Shown here in pieces: positions 49,319 through 57,336 of a DNA stretch of 63,147 nt. This DNA is from Actinomycetota bacterium (GTDB taxonomy: Bacteria; Actinomycetota; Actinomycetes; Streptosporangiales; Streptosporangiaceae), in assembly GCA_027313705.1 (NCBI GenBank), contig DAHVDE010000051.1:1-63147 (forward strand), written 5' to 3'. Numbering within the stretch: the stretch's first letter is position 1; each line of letters starts with the position of its first letter. The notes below the pieces were generated by a model. The model was not told where the DNA came from. It worked only from the letters and a program-made list of their open reading frames with translations, and made no database searches. The position numbers were made by a program, and so were the translations under genes.

Positions 49319-49714
49319 TGCGCGCTCTCCTTGGATGCCGCGAACCCAGGCCCGTAGCCTTCCGGCGGCCTCCCGATGGCTGCCGACGACTGGCCGGGCT
49401 CCTAGCGGCTTTGTGATCGTTGGCCTACAAGGCCCTCAGGATGACTCTATCGATTCCAGGCGCTGCTATGCCTGCGGTGACGTCGAACGCCGGCCAAGGC
49501 AGCAAATTGGACCGGCGAGAGGCAGGTCAGCATGAGCTCCGTCTGGTGTACCTGTGCCGGGCCACCGGGCGCTATTTCGGGTTCACCGCATTTCGGGTTC
49601 ACCGCAGTTGGCGTCGTGCGCGGCGAGGAGCACCTGCCACTCAATGGTCGGACCGGCTCACCGCGGATTCGCTCCTTCGAGTGGCCGCAGGGGCGGACTG
49701 GCGGGCAGCGATCT
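49319..49714. other. 396-bp gene-free gap upstream of ppdK
   Basis: No convincing gene. It should carry the ppdK promoter (minus strand); AAGGAG just upstream of the GTG is clear, a -10/-35 pair is not. A short hairpin GGCCTTGTAGGCC lies about 100 bp upstream of ppdK, and a 16-bp tandem duplication lies at 49575-49606. Confidence 0.5.
49575..49606. repeat. Perfect 16-bp tandem duplication
   Basis: TTTCGGGTTCACCGCA is present twice head to tail (49575-49590 and 49591-49606) in the non-coding gap. A recent duplication; no function is visible. Confidence 0.85.
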
Positions 49715-50875
49715 TCAGAAGCCGGTATCGGAAATGACGCCCGCGGCGATTGCCCGTGCCCGCCAGTCCCGCAGGCCCGCAGGCAACTTAGGCGTCTTCG
49801 CCCCTGGCGGGGCGGCGAACAGCAGGTCAGCGACCCGGCCGGCCAGCCTGAGCCGCTGCCGGACCGCGATCGCCCAGCCGTCGGCGACGAGCAGGTCAGG
49901 CATCTCGAGGCCGGCGTCGGTCAGAGTGCAAATCGCCCCGTTCGCTCCCAGCAGGTCAGGCAATTTCCGCCAGAAAGCACCGGGGGACTCGCGCAGCCGT
50001 CCGCCCCAGCCAATCGCCAGATCCCAAGGCGGGTTAGTGACGACAGCATCGACCTCGCAGCGCAGCGAGCCAGCGTCGGCCCGCGATACCGAAATGCCGA
50101 CGCCGGCCAGCCTGGCGTTCGCCGCGGCGCTCACCACCCGCGCCTGATCAAGATCACTTGCGAGTACCCGGAGGCCGGGACGGGCGATGGCGGCTTCGAT
50201 CGCAATGGTCCCGTCTCCGCAGAACGGGTCGAGCAGCGTTCCCCTGGGCGGGGCCGCGATGGCCGCGAGTGCCGCGGCCGCCGGGGGATGCAAGGTCCCC
50301 GCGCCCGCGGAAGTCTTGTAGTCGCGCCGGTGCAGCGGCCTGGCACCGAGTCGCACCGTGACCAAGGCCGAGTCCCCGTGGATGAAGGTCCGCACCGTCA
50401 GGTCGGTCTTGACCACCTGCGGTTCGTTGCTGACCCGCTCGGCGAACAGGAAGCCGAGCTCAGGCGCAAGCGCGCGGCCCAGCCAACGCTCAGCCGCGAA
50501 CCGGTTGTAGCCGCGCTTGCCATCCAGGCTGGCCACGACATCGAAGTTGCCCGACTCAGGCAGTGCCCGAACGCCACGGACCTGGTCGAGTACCCCTCGC
50601 CAGTCAAGCTCGGCTGCCGCTCGACCGAGTGACTCCAGGTCAGTCTTGGCCGCGCCGATTCCGCCAGCCGATCCCGCCACCAGGAAGACGTCGTCCGCCG
50701 TACGCAATCCAAGCAGCGAAGGGCCGGCCTCACCGACCCTGAACGCCACCTCACGCCGGCCGAGCGAAAGGCCGGAAGCACCGGTCAGCGCGCTCACCTC
50801 GGCCGCGCAAACCCATTCGAGCCCGTGCAGCGACCTGGCGATGATGAGTGGCCCTTTCAGGCCGGCGCTGGTCAC
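49715..50875 (-). CDS. THUMP/UPF0020-type RNA methyltransferase
   Basis: A 386-aa SAM-dependent methyltransferase. The N-terminal half (about 1-180) resembles the ferredoxin-like/THUMP RNA-binding part of the RlmL/Trm14 group (ends ARPLHRRDYKT). The C-terminal half has the SAM motif DPFCGDGTIAIEAA near residue 216-229 and the catalytic TNPPW, which suggests N2-guanine methylation of RNA. The exact target (tRNA position 6 or a 23S guanine) cannot be decided. GTG start; it is divergent from the small secreted protein gene. Confidence 0.85.
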   Translation of the reverse strand: MTSAGLKGPLIIARSLHGLEWVCAAEVSALTGASGLSLGRREVAFRVGEAGPSLLGLRTADDVFLVAGSAGGIGAAKTDLESLGRAAAELDWRGVLDQVRGVRALPESGNFDVVASLDGKRGYNRFAAERWLGRALAPELGFLFAERVSNEPQVVKTDLTVRTFIHGDSALVTVRLGARPLHRRDYKTSAGAGTLHPPAAAALAAIAAPPRGTLLDPFCGDGTIAIEAAIARPGLRVLASDLDQARVVSAAANARLAGVGISVSRADAGSLRCEVDAVVTNPPWDLAIGWGGRLRESPGAFWRKLPDLLGANGAICTLTDAGLEMPDLLVADGWAIAVRQRLRLAGRVADLLFAAPPGAKTPKLPAGLRDWRARAIAAGVISDTGF

Positions 50876-50982
50876 CCGCCGAGCCTAATAGCAGCGGCCG
50901 GCTGGCTGCGGCGGTCCGACCAGGCAACCCGGCCAGCCCAGCCTGGGCAGGATTGACGGTTCGCGAGGCGCGTGCCACCATC

Positions 50983-51001
50983 ATAGGTAAAGATTACCTT
51001 T
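50983..51001. promoter_or_regulatory. IdeR/DtxR-like iron box
   Basis: ATAGGTAAAGATTACCTTT matches 15 of 19 positions of the TWAGGTWAGSCTWACCTWA iron-box consensus as I remember it, with a perfect AGGTAA-N3-TTACCT dyad. A second overlapping dyad, AAAGATTAC-N6-GTAATCTTT (50989-51012), is also perfect. This AT-rich island lies 38 bp upstream of the secreted protein start; a TTGACG at 50953-50958 may be its -35. Confidence 0.6.
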
Positions 51002-51038
51002 TCGTAATCTTTCTACCATTCCGCAAAGCGAGGTAAAC

Positions 51039-51362
51039 ATGAGCCGGTTAACCACTGCCGCAGCGGTTCTGTCCCTGGCGCTTGGTTCCGCACTCGCGCT
51101 TCCTGCGGCAGCCCAGGCTGCTGTTTCTGCCCCAACTGCAGGTCACTACAAAGTGGTGCCCAACCTGACCGGCGGCAATTACCAATGGGTGTTCAGCGGC
51201 GCGACTTTTCCGCTGACTTCAGCAGGGCTCTCCTCCTGCAACGCCGAGGGCGCGTATGACATACGTACGTACCCTAAAACGGACCAGAGCTGGCTGTGCC
51301 GGGGCAACACCCCGGACTCAGGCGTCTACAATCTGTGGATTTACTTCAATCCCCAGGGCTAA
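51039..51362 (+). CDS. Small secreted protein, function unknown
   Basis: A 107-aa protein, ATG at 51039 with GCGAGG upstream. Residues 1-28 form a Sec signal peptide (basic MSRL, hydrophobic LSLALGSALALPA, AxA-type cleavage near AQAA). The mature part, about 79 aa, is Gly/Ser/Tyr/Trp-rich with two cysteines (SSCNAEG and WLCRGN) likely to form one disulfide and a compact beta-rich fold. I recognise no family. Codon use and GC look like the neighbours. The iron-box-like dyad just upstream suggests metal-dependent expression. It is single-gene: divergent from the methyltransferase and convergent with glyS across a hairpin. Confidence 0.75.
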   Translation: MSRLTTAAAVLSLALGSALALPAAAQAAVSAPTAGHYKVVPNLTGGNYQWVFSGATFPLTSAGLSSCNAEGAYDIRTYPKTDQSWLCRGNTPDSGVYNLWIYFNPQG

Positions 51363-51392
51363 TGTCGCCTGACCGCGGCCGCGGTGCGCACC

Positions 51393-51417
51393 TGGACCCC
51401 AGTAGCGCTGGGGTCCA
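51393..51417. terminator. Bidirectional hairpin between the secreted protein gene and glyS
   Basis: TGGACCCCAG (51393-51402) pairs perfectly with CTGGGGTCCA (51408-51417) around a 5-nt loop. It lies 30 bp after the plus-strand stop and 8 bp after the glyS stop, so it can end both transcripts. No T-run. Confidence 0.75.
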
Positions 51418-51424
51418 CCCTCGC

Positions 51425-52831
51425 CTAACAGTCCGCTAGCCGCTCGGCCAGGTATGAGATCAGCCCGTCCATCCCGACCCTGTCCTGTTTCATGGAGTCG
51501 CGTTCCCGTACCGTGACGGCGTCGTCGTTCAGGCTGTCGAAGTCAACGGTCACGCAATAGGGCGTCCCGATCTCGTCCTGACGCCGGTACCGCCGGCCGA
51601 TCGCGCCAGCATCGTCGAAGTCGGCGTTCCAGTGCCTGCGCACCGTAGCCGCGACGTCCCTTGCCTTAGGCGACAGGTCGGCGTTACGCGACAGCGGCAG
51701 CACGGCCACCTTCACCGGAGCAAGGCGGTGATCAAGCCGCAGCACGGTCCGCTTCTCCATCGCGCCCTTAGCATCAGGCGCCTCGTCTTCTGCGTAGGCG
51801 TCAAGCAAGAACGCGAGCATCATCCGGTCGACACCGGCCGCGGGTTCGATCACGTAGGGGACGTACCGTTCGTTCGACTCGGGATCGAGGTAGGAAAGAT
51901 CCTGGCCGGACGCCTTGGCGTGCACGCCGAGGTCGTAGTCGGTCCGGTTGGCGATGCCCTCGAGCTCGCCCCATTGCGATCCGGCGAAATCGAACCGGTA
52001 CTCGATGTCCACGGTCCGCTTGGAGTAGTGCGACCGTTTCTCCGCCGGGTGCTCGTACCGGCGCAGGCTATCCTCGGGCAGCCCGAGGCCCAGGTACCAG
52101 GCCATCCTGGTCTGGATCCAGCGGTCGTGCCACTCTTCGTCAGTGCCTGGCTTGACGAAGAACTCCATTTCCATCTGCTCGAACTCACGGGTGCGGAAGA
52201 TGAAGTTTCCCGGCGTGATCTCGTTCCTGAACGACTTGCCAATCTGGCCGATGCCGAACGGCACCTTGCGGCGCGAGGTCTGCAGGACGTTCTTGAAATT
52301 GATGAAAATGCCCTGGGCAGTCTCCGGACGCAGGTAAGCCAGCCCGCTGTCCGCGCCCGCCTCGTCTCGCTCGACCGCGCCCAGATAGGTGCGAAGCAGC
52401 CCGTTGAACATGGCAGGCTCCGTGAACGCTCCCCTGGTGCCGCAGTTCGGGCAGGCCAGGTCAGCGAGGCCGTGCTCGGGCTCCCTGCCGTCGTGCTTTT
52501 CCTGATAGGCCTCGACCAGATGATCGGCACGAAACCTCTTGTGGCAGGACTGGCACTCGGTGAGCGGGTCCACGAACTCGGTGATGTGCCCGCTCGCCTG
52601 CCAGACCTCAGGTGCCAGGATCACGCTCGAGTCGATGCCCACTATGTCGTCGCGCTCGGTGACCATCGACTTCCACCACTGGCGCTTGAGGTTGTTCTTC
52701 ATCTCCACGCCGAGCGGGCCGTAGTCCCAGGATGCACGCAAACCGCCGTAGATCTCGCTGCTCGGGTATACGAAACCCCGCCGCTTGGACAGGCTGACTA
52801 TGGTTTCCATGCGGTCGATGCGACGGGCCAT
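51425..52831 (-). CDS. glyS: Glycine--tRNA ligase, single-chain type
   Basis: Class II homodimeric GlyRS (not the alpha/beta type). 468 aa from ATG 52831 with TGGAGA upstream; a TTG three bases earlier is not needed. Motifs: [17 protein letters not shown], zinc site CQSCHKRF and [41 protein letters not shown] and the anticodon-binding C-terminus. A three-unit 15-bp repeat lies in its leader. Confidence 0.96.
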   Translation of the reverse strand: MARRIDRMETIVSLSKRRGFVYPSSEIYGGLRASWDYGPLGVEMKNNLKRQWWKSMVTERDDIVGIDSSVILAPEVWQASGHITEFVDPLTECQSCHKRFRADHLVEAYQEKHDGREPEHGLADLACPNCGTRGAFTEPAMFNGLLRTYLGAVERDEAGADSGLAYLRPETAQGIFINFKNVLQTSRRKVPFGIGQIGKSFRNEITPGNFIFRTREFEQMEMEFFVKPGTDEEWHDRWIQTRMAWYLGLGLPEDSLRRYEHPAEKRSHYSKRTVDIEYRFDFAGSQWGELEGIANRTDYDLGVHAKASGQDLSYLDPESNERYVPYVIEPAAGVDRMMLAFLLDAYAEDEAPDAKGAMEKRTVLRLDHRLAPVKVAVLPLSRNADLSPKARDVAATVRRHWNADFDDAGAIGRRYRRQDEIGTPYCVTVDFDSLNDDAVTVRERDSMKQDRVGMDGLISYLAERLADC

Positions 52832-52846
52832 CAAGATTCTCCAGCG

Positions 52847-52891
52847 TGATGTGATCTGGCGCGATGAGATCTGACCTGATGTGATCTGACA
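52847..52891. repeat. Three 15-bp repeats in the glyS leader
   Basis: Units starting at 52847, 52862 and 52877 share the pattern (T/C)GATG(T/A)GATCTG(G/A)C, exact 15-bp spacing, 15 bp upstream of the glyS ATG (which is read leftwards). They are AT-richer than their surroundings. Direct repeats in helical-phase-like spacing could be an operator or just slippage. Confidence 0.75.
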
Positions 52892-53031
52892 TCATTACGG
52901 GGCAGCCGGGCTAGCTACGGCAGGTGGCGGTATCCCCAAGCTTAGCGGTGATTAGCCGGTACCCGATGCCGCTATCGTGGTCGGTGACCTCACCGCCCGC
53001 AACTTGTTAACGCCGAAAGGACGCGGCTTCC

Positions 53032-53379
53032 TTGGCCAGCAACCGTTCCCGCCGCCCGCGGCCACTGCCGCAGGGCCGGACGCTGTTCACGCCGGGCGCG
53101 TCGCCTTCCAGGCAGTCGCTCGAGCACCGCAGCGCCACCTCGCTGCTCTGGGTACACCAGTTGCCCGCCTGGCTGCTTCCGGTACTCGCGGTAGCGCTGC
53201 TCGTGACCGGTTTCGCCGTCGGCGGCTTGGGCGGCGCGATCGCCCTGTGCGGGCTGGCCGCGGTGCTGGCCTGGCTGGCCGCGATCTCCTGGCCCAGGCT
53301 TTCCCCGCTCAGCCGGCTGGTCAGGATCGCCGCGATCGGCGCCATCGCCGCCATCGGCGTGCTGCGCGCGCTGCACTGA
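53032..53379 (+). CDS. Small membrane protein (DUF6703-like)
   Basis: A 115-aa protein with two or three membrane helices (LLPVLAVALLVTGFAVGG, AIALCGLAAVLAWLAAI, VRIAAIGAIAAIGVL) after a basic Arg/Pro-rich N-terminus and the SLEHRSATSLLWVHQLP motif. I recall this motif in the small actinobacterial membrane family found near glyS/uppS. Likely TTG start at 53032, AAAGGA upstream. Function unknown. Confidence 0.65.
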   Translation: MASNRSRRPRPLPQGRTLFTPGASPSRQSLEHRSATSLLWVHQLPAWLLPVLAVALLVTGFAVGGLGGAIALCGLAAVLAWLAAISWPRLSPLSRLVRIAAIGAIAAIGVLRALH

Positions 53380-53439
53380 CTCCGCGCTGCACTGACTCCG
53401 CGCGACGCTGACTCCGCGCGACGCTGACTCCGCGCTGCA
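53376..53439. repeat. Four-copy 16-bp tandem repeat between convergent genes
   Basis: Four exact 16-bp units, each starting CTGACTCCGCGC, begin at 53376, 53392, 53408 and 53424. Their last four bases read TGCA, GACG, GACG, TGCA, an A-B-B-A order. The first unit overlaps the stop codon of the membrane protein gene, and uppS ends right after the last. Each unit contains a TGA. Confidence 0.88.
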
Positions 53440-54228
53440 CTAACCCGCCGGGGCCGCGGCGATCGGGTTGGGCATCGCGCCGCCGTAACGACGGTCCCTG
53501 CTCGCGTAGATCTCGCAGGCGTGCCACAAATGCCGCCGGTCGAAGTCGGGGAACAGCGTGTCGAGGAACACGAACTCGGCGTAGGCCGACTGCCAGATCA
53601 AGAAGTTGGACGCGCGCTGCTCGCCGGAGGACCTGACGAACAGGTCGACGTCGGGGATGCCTGGCTCGTCGAGGTACCTGGCGAAGACCTTCTCGTTGAC
53701 CTGGTCAGGACGCAACTTGCCCGCGGCCACATCGGCCGCGATGGCGGCCGCGGCATCGGCTATCTCGGCCCTGCCTCCGTAGTTGACGCAAAACTGGAGG
53801 GTAAGAACCTTGTTGTTCTCCGTCATCCGCTCGGCGTCCGTTAGCTCAGAGATCACGCTGCGCCACAGCCTCGGCCTGCGGCCCGCCCAGCGGACCCTGA
53901 CGCCCATCTCGTTGAGCTGATCGCGGCGGCGGCGGATGACGTCGCGGTTGAAGCCCATCAAGAACCTGACTTCTTCTGGCGACCGCCGCCAGTTCTCGGT
54001 CGAGAACGCATAGGCGGACAGGTAGGGGATACCAAGCTCGATCGCGCCCATGATGACGTCGAACAGCGAGTACTCGCCGGCCTTATGACCCTCGGTGCGC
54101 GGCAGGCCGCGTGCCTTGGCCCAGCGGCCGTTGCCGTCCATGACCAGGGCGACGTGCCGAGGAACCAGGTTCGCAGGGATGCCAGGCGGCCTGGCACCTG
54201 AGGGATGCGGGTCAGGCGGGCGGATCAT
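53440..54228 (-). CDS. uppS: Isoprenyl transferase (undecaprenyl/polyprenyl diphosphate synthase)
   Basis: Cis-prenyltransferase that makes the polyprenyl carrier for cell-wall synthesis. 262 aa from ATG 54228, which overlaps the recO stop (ATGA). Motifs: [20 protein letters not shown] with the catalytic Asp, [30 protein letters not shown] and [19 protein letters not shown]. Whether the product is C50 or C55 cannot be told. The frame runs on upstream to 54513, but that is recO in another frame. Confidence 0.95.
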   Translation of the reverse strand: MIRPPDPHPSGARPPGIPANLVPRHVALVMDGNGRWAKARGLPRTEGHKAGEYSLFDVIMGAIELGIPYLSAYAFSTENWRRSPEEVRFLMGFNRDVIRRRRDQLNEMGVRVRWAGRRPRLWRSVISELTDAERMTENNKVLTLQFCVNYGGRAEIADAAAAIAADVAAGKLRPDQVNEKVFARYLDEPGIPDVDLFVRSSGEQRASNFLIWQSAYAEFVFLDTLFPDFDRRHLWHACEIYASRDRRYGGAMPNPIAAAPAG

Positions 54229-54995
54229 GCGTGCTCCACATGGCGCAGCGACCTGAGCGAGTGCTCGAGATGCCACTGCGCGTAAGCAGCTACCAGGCCG
54301 CTGCACTCCGCCTGATAACGCTGTTCGCTCACGTCCGCCAAGCCCCACTCCCCTCGCAGCAGCGCGGTCATCAAGTCGATCGTGCCGGCGGCGGCGGACG
54401 CCGCGCCAGGCGCGTGACATTGACGGCAGACCAGGCCGCCCGCCGCCACGCCGAACGTGCGCCGCCCGGCCACCGGCGACCCCTGTGGCGTCCTCGTGCC
54501 GCAGATCGCGCATTCGTCTAGAGCCGGAGCGTACCCGGCAACGGCCAGTGACCTGAGCAGAAAGGCGTCGAGCACCAGGCGGGGCGCGTGCTCGCCTGCC
54601 ACCAGCGTGCGCAGCCCGCCGACCAGGAGCAGGAACTGGCGCAAGGCAGGCTCCTTCTCGACATTGGTGAACCGCTCGGCGGTTTCCAGCATCGCGATGC
54701 CTGTCGTGTAGCGCGGGTAGTCGCCAGTCAGCGAATCGCCGTAGCCGCGCAGCGTCTCGGCCTGGGTAATCACGTCGAGCGTGCGGCCGGTGTAGAGCAT
54801 CAGGTCAACGTGGGTAAACGGCTCAACCCTGGCACCGAACCTCGACCTGATGCGGCGCGCGCCCTTGGCGACCGCCCTGATCCGTCCGTTCTTGCGAGTC
54901 AGCACCGTGACGATACGGTCGGCCTCGCCCAGCTTCTGGGTACGAAGCACGATCCCGTCGTCGCGGTACAAGCTCACTGGCCCATTCTCGCCCAT
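54225..54995 (-). CDS. recO: DNA repair protein RecO
   Basis: RecFOR-pathway protein loading RecA on SSB-coated DNA. 256 aa: OB-fold N-terminus ([21 protein letters not shown]), helical middle, and a zinc site CAICGTRTP ... GGLVCRQCH. Start either ATG 54995 or GTG 54977, the latter matching the usual MSLYRDDG. It sits between the TerB protein and uppS. Confidence 0.94.
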   Translation of the reverse strand: MGENGPVSLYRDDGIVLRTQKLGEADRIVTVLTRKNGRIRAVAKGARRIRSRFGARVEPFTHVDLMLYTGRTLDVITQAETLRGYGDSLTGDYPRYTTGIAMLETAERFTNVEKEPALRQFLLLVGGLRTLVAGEHAPRLVLDAFLLRSLAVAGYAPALDECAICGTRTPQGSPVAGRRTFGVAAGGLVCRQCHAPGAASAAAGTIDLMTALLRGEWGLADVSEQRYQAECSGLVAAYAQWHLEHSLRSLRHVEHA

Positions 54996-55040
54996 CGAGC
55001 CCGCGTCCGCCGCCGGTCACCTGACCGGAGGGCACCGCAC

Positions 55041-55700
55041 TCAGCCCGCCTGGGCGGCTTCTTCGGTAAGCAAGATCACCTCACGGGCCTGGGCCTGGCT
55101 CAGCCCGAGGTAATGCGCTACGGTGCCGACGACCTCGCGCTCGCCGTCGCTCAGCGGCCCGTCCGCGAGGCCAACCCGCACCACGCGGCCGAGGAACCAC
55201 TCCTTGGCGTGCAACTCAAACTGGATGGCCACCGTCTCGATCGCGGCACGCAGCCCTGGCACAGGACCGCAAGCGACCGGCGAATCCGGCTGCACCGCAT
55301 GGTCGACGTAGTCAAGCGCGACCGCCAGGTCGGCTTCACCGTACTGGGGCGAGCCCGCGCTCATAATCAACTCGATGGCCAGGCGCCTGGCGGCATTGCT
55401 TGCCGCGCCGCCAGCCGACAGCATCGCCAGCGAACTGGCCGTCGTCGCCGTGAGCAAGGCAGACCGCATCTGCTCAGTTGTGGGCACGGCAAGCAATTCA
55501 ACCCGGTAACAGGTGCGACAGATAATGCAGCGAAGGTGTTCCCCGGTCCGCTCAAGCGGAAATATCGGCAACCCGAGCAGACTCACCCAGCGGCGTCCAG
55601 TTCTGTGCCGGTAGGGCCGGTCACCGCCGCACCGCTCGCAGTGGAATATTCCGGTGGCGAGAGTGCGATAGTGAATACGGGATCCCACGTTGACCAGCAT
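55041..55700 (-). CDS. Zinc-ribbon plus TerB-domain protein
   Basis: A 219-aa protein. An N-terminal zinc ribbon pairs C21ERC24 with C58IIC61 (and C64). About residues 75-215 form an all-helical TerB/DjlA-like domain ending GEREVVGTVAHYLGLSQAQAREVI. It is often named tellurite resistance TerB, but no other ter gene is here, and its place beside recO is a conserved actinobacterial arrangement, so the name should not be read as function. Cellular role unknown. Confidence 0.8.
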   Translation of the reverse strand: MLVNVGSRIHYRTLATGIFHCERCGGDRPYRHRTGRRWVSLLGLPIFPLERTGEHLRCIICRTCYRVELLAVPTTEQMRSALLTATTASSLAMLSAGGAASNAARRLAIELIMSAGSPQYGEADLAVALDYVDHAVQPDSPVACGPVPGLRAAIETVAIQFELHAKEWFLGRVVRVGLADGPLSDGEREVVGTVAHYLGLSQAQAREVILLTEEAAQAG

Positions 55701-55898
55701 TGCCTCCCCTTCACCCCGCCCGCACAGGCGAGCCGATCGCCTAGGTTACCCAGAACTAAACCCCACGCGGGACCGCACGCCAAGCCCGATCATCACACGA
55801 CCAGGCGGACGCGGCATCGCTTTCGGAAAATTCCAGGTCCAGCCGAGAAGCTCGGGAGATCAAATTCAGCCGAATTCACTATCAACGATAATTCAGGA

Positions 55899-56840
55899 TC
55901 AGTCGTAGAAACCAAGTCTGCGCAGTTGCCTTGGATCGCGCTGCCAGTCCTTGGCTACCTTGATTCTCAAGTCCAGGTAGACCCGGCTGCCGAGCAGTGC
56001 TTCAATCTGGCGCCTGGCCAGCGACCCGACCTCCCGCAGGCGCGCTCCCTTGGCGCCGATCACGATTGCCTTCTGGCTGTCGCGTTCCACGTACATGATC
56101 GCGTGCACGTCGACCAGGTCGCGGCCGGGCCTTTGCGCCATCTCCTCGACCACGACGGCGATGGAATGCGGTAGCTCGTCCCTGACCCCCTCGAGGATGG
56201 CCTCCCTGATCAGTTCGGCCACCATCAACTGCTCTGGCTCGTCGGTCAGCTCGCCATCCGGGTAGAGCGGCCGGCCAGGCGGCAGGTGACTGATCAGAAC
56301 GCCGGCGAGCACATCAAGCTGGAACCCCGTAACCGCCGAAACTGGCACGATGTCGGCCCACGCCGCCAGGCCGGCCACGGCGGCTAGCTGCGCGGCGACT
56401 TGCTCTCTTGACGCCTCGTCTGCCTTGGTGACGATTGCCACAACGGGCGTCCCGCTGTGCGTCTGGCCGGAAAGCTCGGCGGTCAGGTACTTATCGCCAG
56501 GGCCGATCCTCTCGCTGGCCGGGACGCAGAAGCCGATCACGTCGACCTCGGACAGCGTGGACCTGACCAGGCTGTCGAGCCGCTCGCCAAGCAGGGTCCT
56601 TGGCCGGTGCAGGCCAGGAGTGTCGATTATGGTCAGTTCCGCATCCGGCCGGCGCACGATGCCCCTGATCACCCGGCGCGTCGTCTGCGGCCGGCTGCTC
56701 GTGATCGCGACCTTGGTGCCGACCAGCGCATTCATCAGTGTCGACTTGCCGACATTGGGCCGGCCTGCGAAGCAGGCGAACCCGGCGGCGAACTCGTGCT
56801 CTGGCCCGCCCTGGCCGTTGCGTGCTGGCGTCGCTTCCAC
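55899..56840 (-). CDS. era: GTPase Era
   Basis: Small-subunit assembly GTPase binding the 3' end of 16S rRNA. 313 aa: G1 GRPNVGKSTLMNALVG, G2 RPQTTRR, G3 DTPGLHRP, G4 TKADE; C-terminal KH domain ends IKVAKDWQRDPRQLRRLGF. GTG or ATG starts are crowded at the N-terminus; 56840 is used. It belongs to the phoH-ybeY-CNNM-CDA-era set involved in ribosome quality. Confidence 0.96.
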   Translation of the reverse strand: MEATPARNGQGGPEHEFAAGFACFAGRPNVGKSTLMNALVGTKVAITSSRPQTTRRVIRGIVRRPDAELTIIDTPGLHRPRTLLGERLDSLVRSTLSEVDVIGFCVPASERIGPGDKYLTAELSGQTHSGTPVVAIVTKADEASREQVAAQLAAVAGLAAWADIVPVSAVTGFQLDVLAGVLISHLPPGRPLYPDGELTDEPEQLMVAELIREAILEGVRDELPHSIAVVVEEMAQRPGRDLVDVHAIMYVERDSQKAIVIGAKGARLREVGSLARRQIEALLGSRVYLDLRIKVAKDWQRDPRQLRRLGFYD

Positions 56841-56872
56841 GCAGGCGATTCTTCCCTACTGCGCCGCCTTGG

Positions 56873-57235
56873 TCATCTCGGCTCGGCGTCAGGCGGGCGG
56901 ATGACCCGGCGCACGGCGCCGTCGGGCCCGGCGTGAATGATCGCCGCGTCCGGGCCAAGATCCCTGACCGCTGCCTCGTCGTCCCCGGCCGGGCCAGGTC
57001 CATCGCTGACCAGAGCAGCAGCCTCGAGGGCTGAAGCGCCGCTTGATGCCGCCATGGCGACGGCCAGTGCCAGCGCGGAGAGCCGCAGGGAGGGCAATGC
57101 CACCGCCGCGGCCGCGTACGTACGGCCGGTCTCGTCCCTGACCGCCGCGCCCTCGGCAGAACCTACCCGTGCCCGCGCCGACCGGGCGAGCGTAATGATC
57201 TTCAGATCTTCTGGCCCGAGCTCACCTTCATTCAC
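56873..57235 (-). CDS. Cytidine deaminase-like protein lacking zinc ligands
   Basis: A 120-aa protein aligning by pattern with actinobacterial proteins annotated as cytidine deaminase at this locus (IITLARSARARVGSAEGAAVRDETGRTYAAAAV). It contains no cysteine at all, and the HAE and PCxxC zinc motifs are gone (the HAE place reads LALAVAMAAS). So it is probably not a deaminase but a retained fold with another role, perhaps tied to Era or YbeY. 33 bp upstream of era. Confidence 0.75.
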   Translation of the reverse strand: MNEGELGPEDLKIITLARSARARVGSAEGAAVRDETGRTYAAAAVALPSLRLSALALAVAMAASSGASALEAAALVSDGPGPAGDDEAAVRDLGPDAAIIHAGPDGAVRRVIRPPDAEPR

Positions 57236-57336
57236 CCGCCCGAGCTTACTTGGACCGGTGCCGGCCGCAGGCGCGCGCGGGCTGGCCGGCCTGACTGGCC
57301 GCCGTTGGCTGGGTACCGCGAAGCCGCCAGGCGTGG

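Noticed and set aside
49532-50632. Long plus-strand open frame (about 366 codons) over the methyltransferase
   Set aside because: It is antisense to a gene with clear SAM and NPPW motifs; its translation is Arg/Pro/Gly-rich without any motif, typical of high-GC shadow frames.
55041-55700. Tellurite resistance determinant
   Set aside because: Only a TerB-like domain is present, no other ter genes, and the recO neighbourhood points to a housekeeping role.
54588-56174. Plus-strand open frame of 528 codons across recO, the TerB gene and the start of era
   Set aside because: It runs antisense over three recognised genes and has no recognisable domain.
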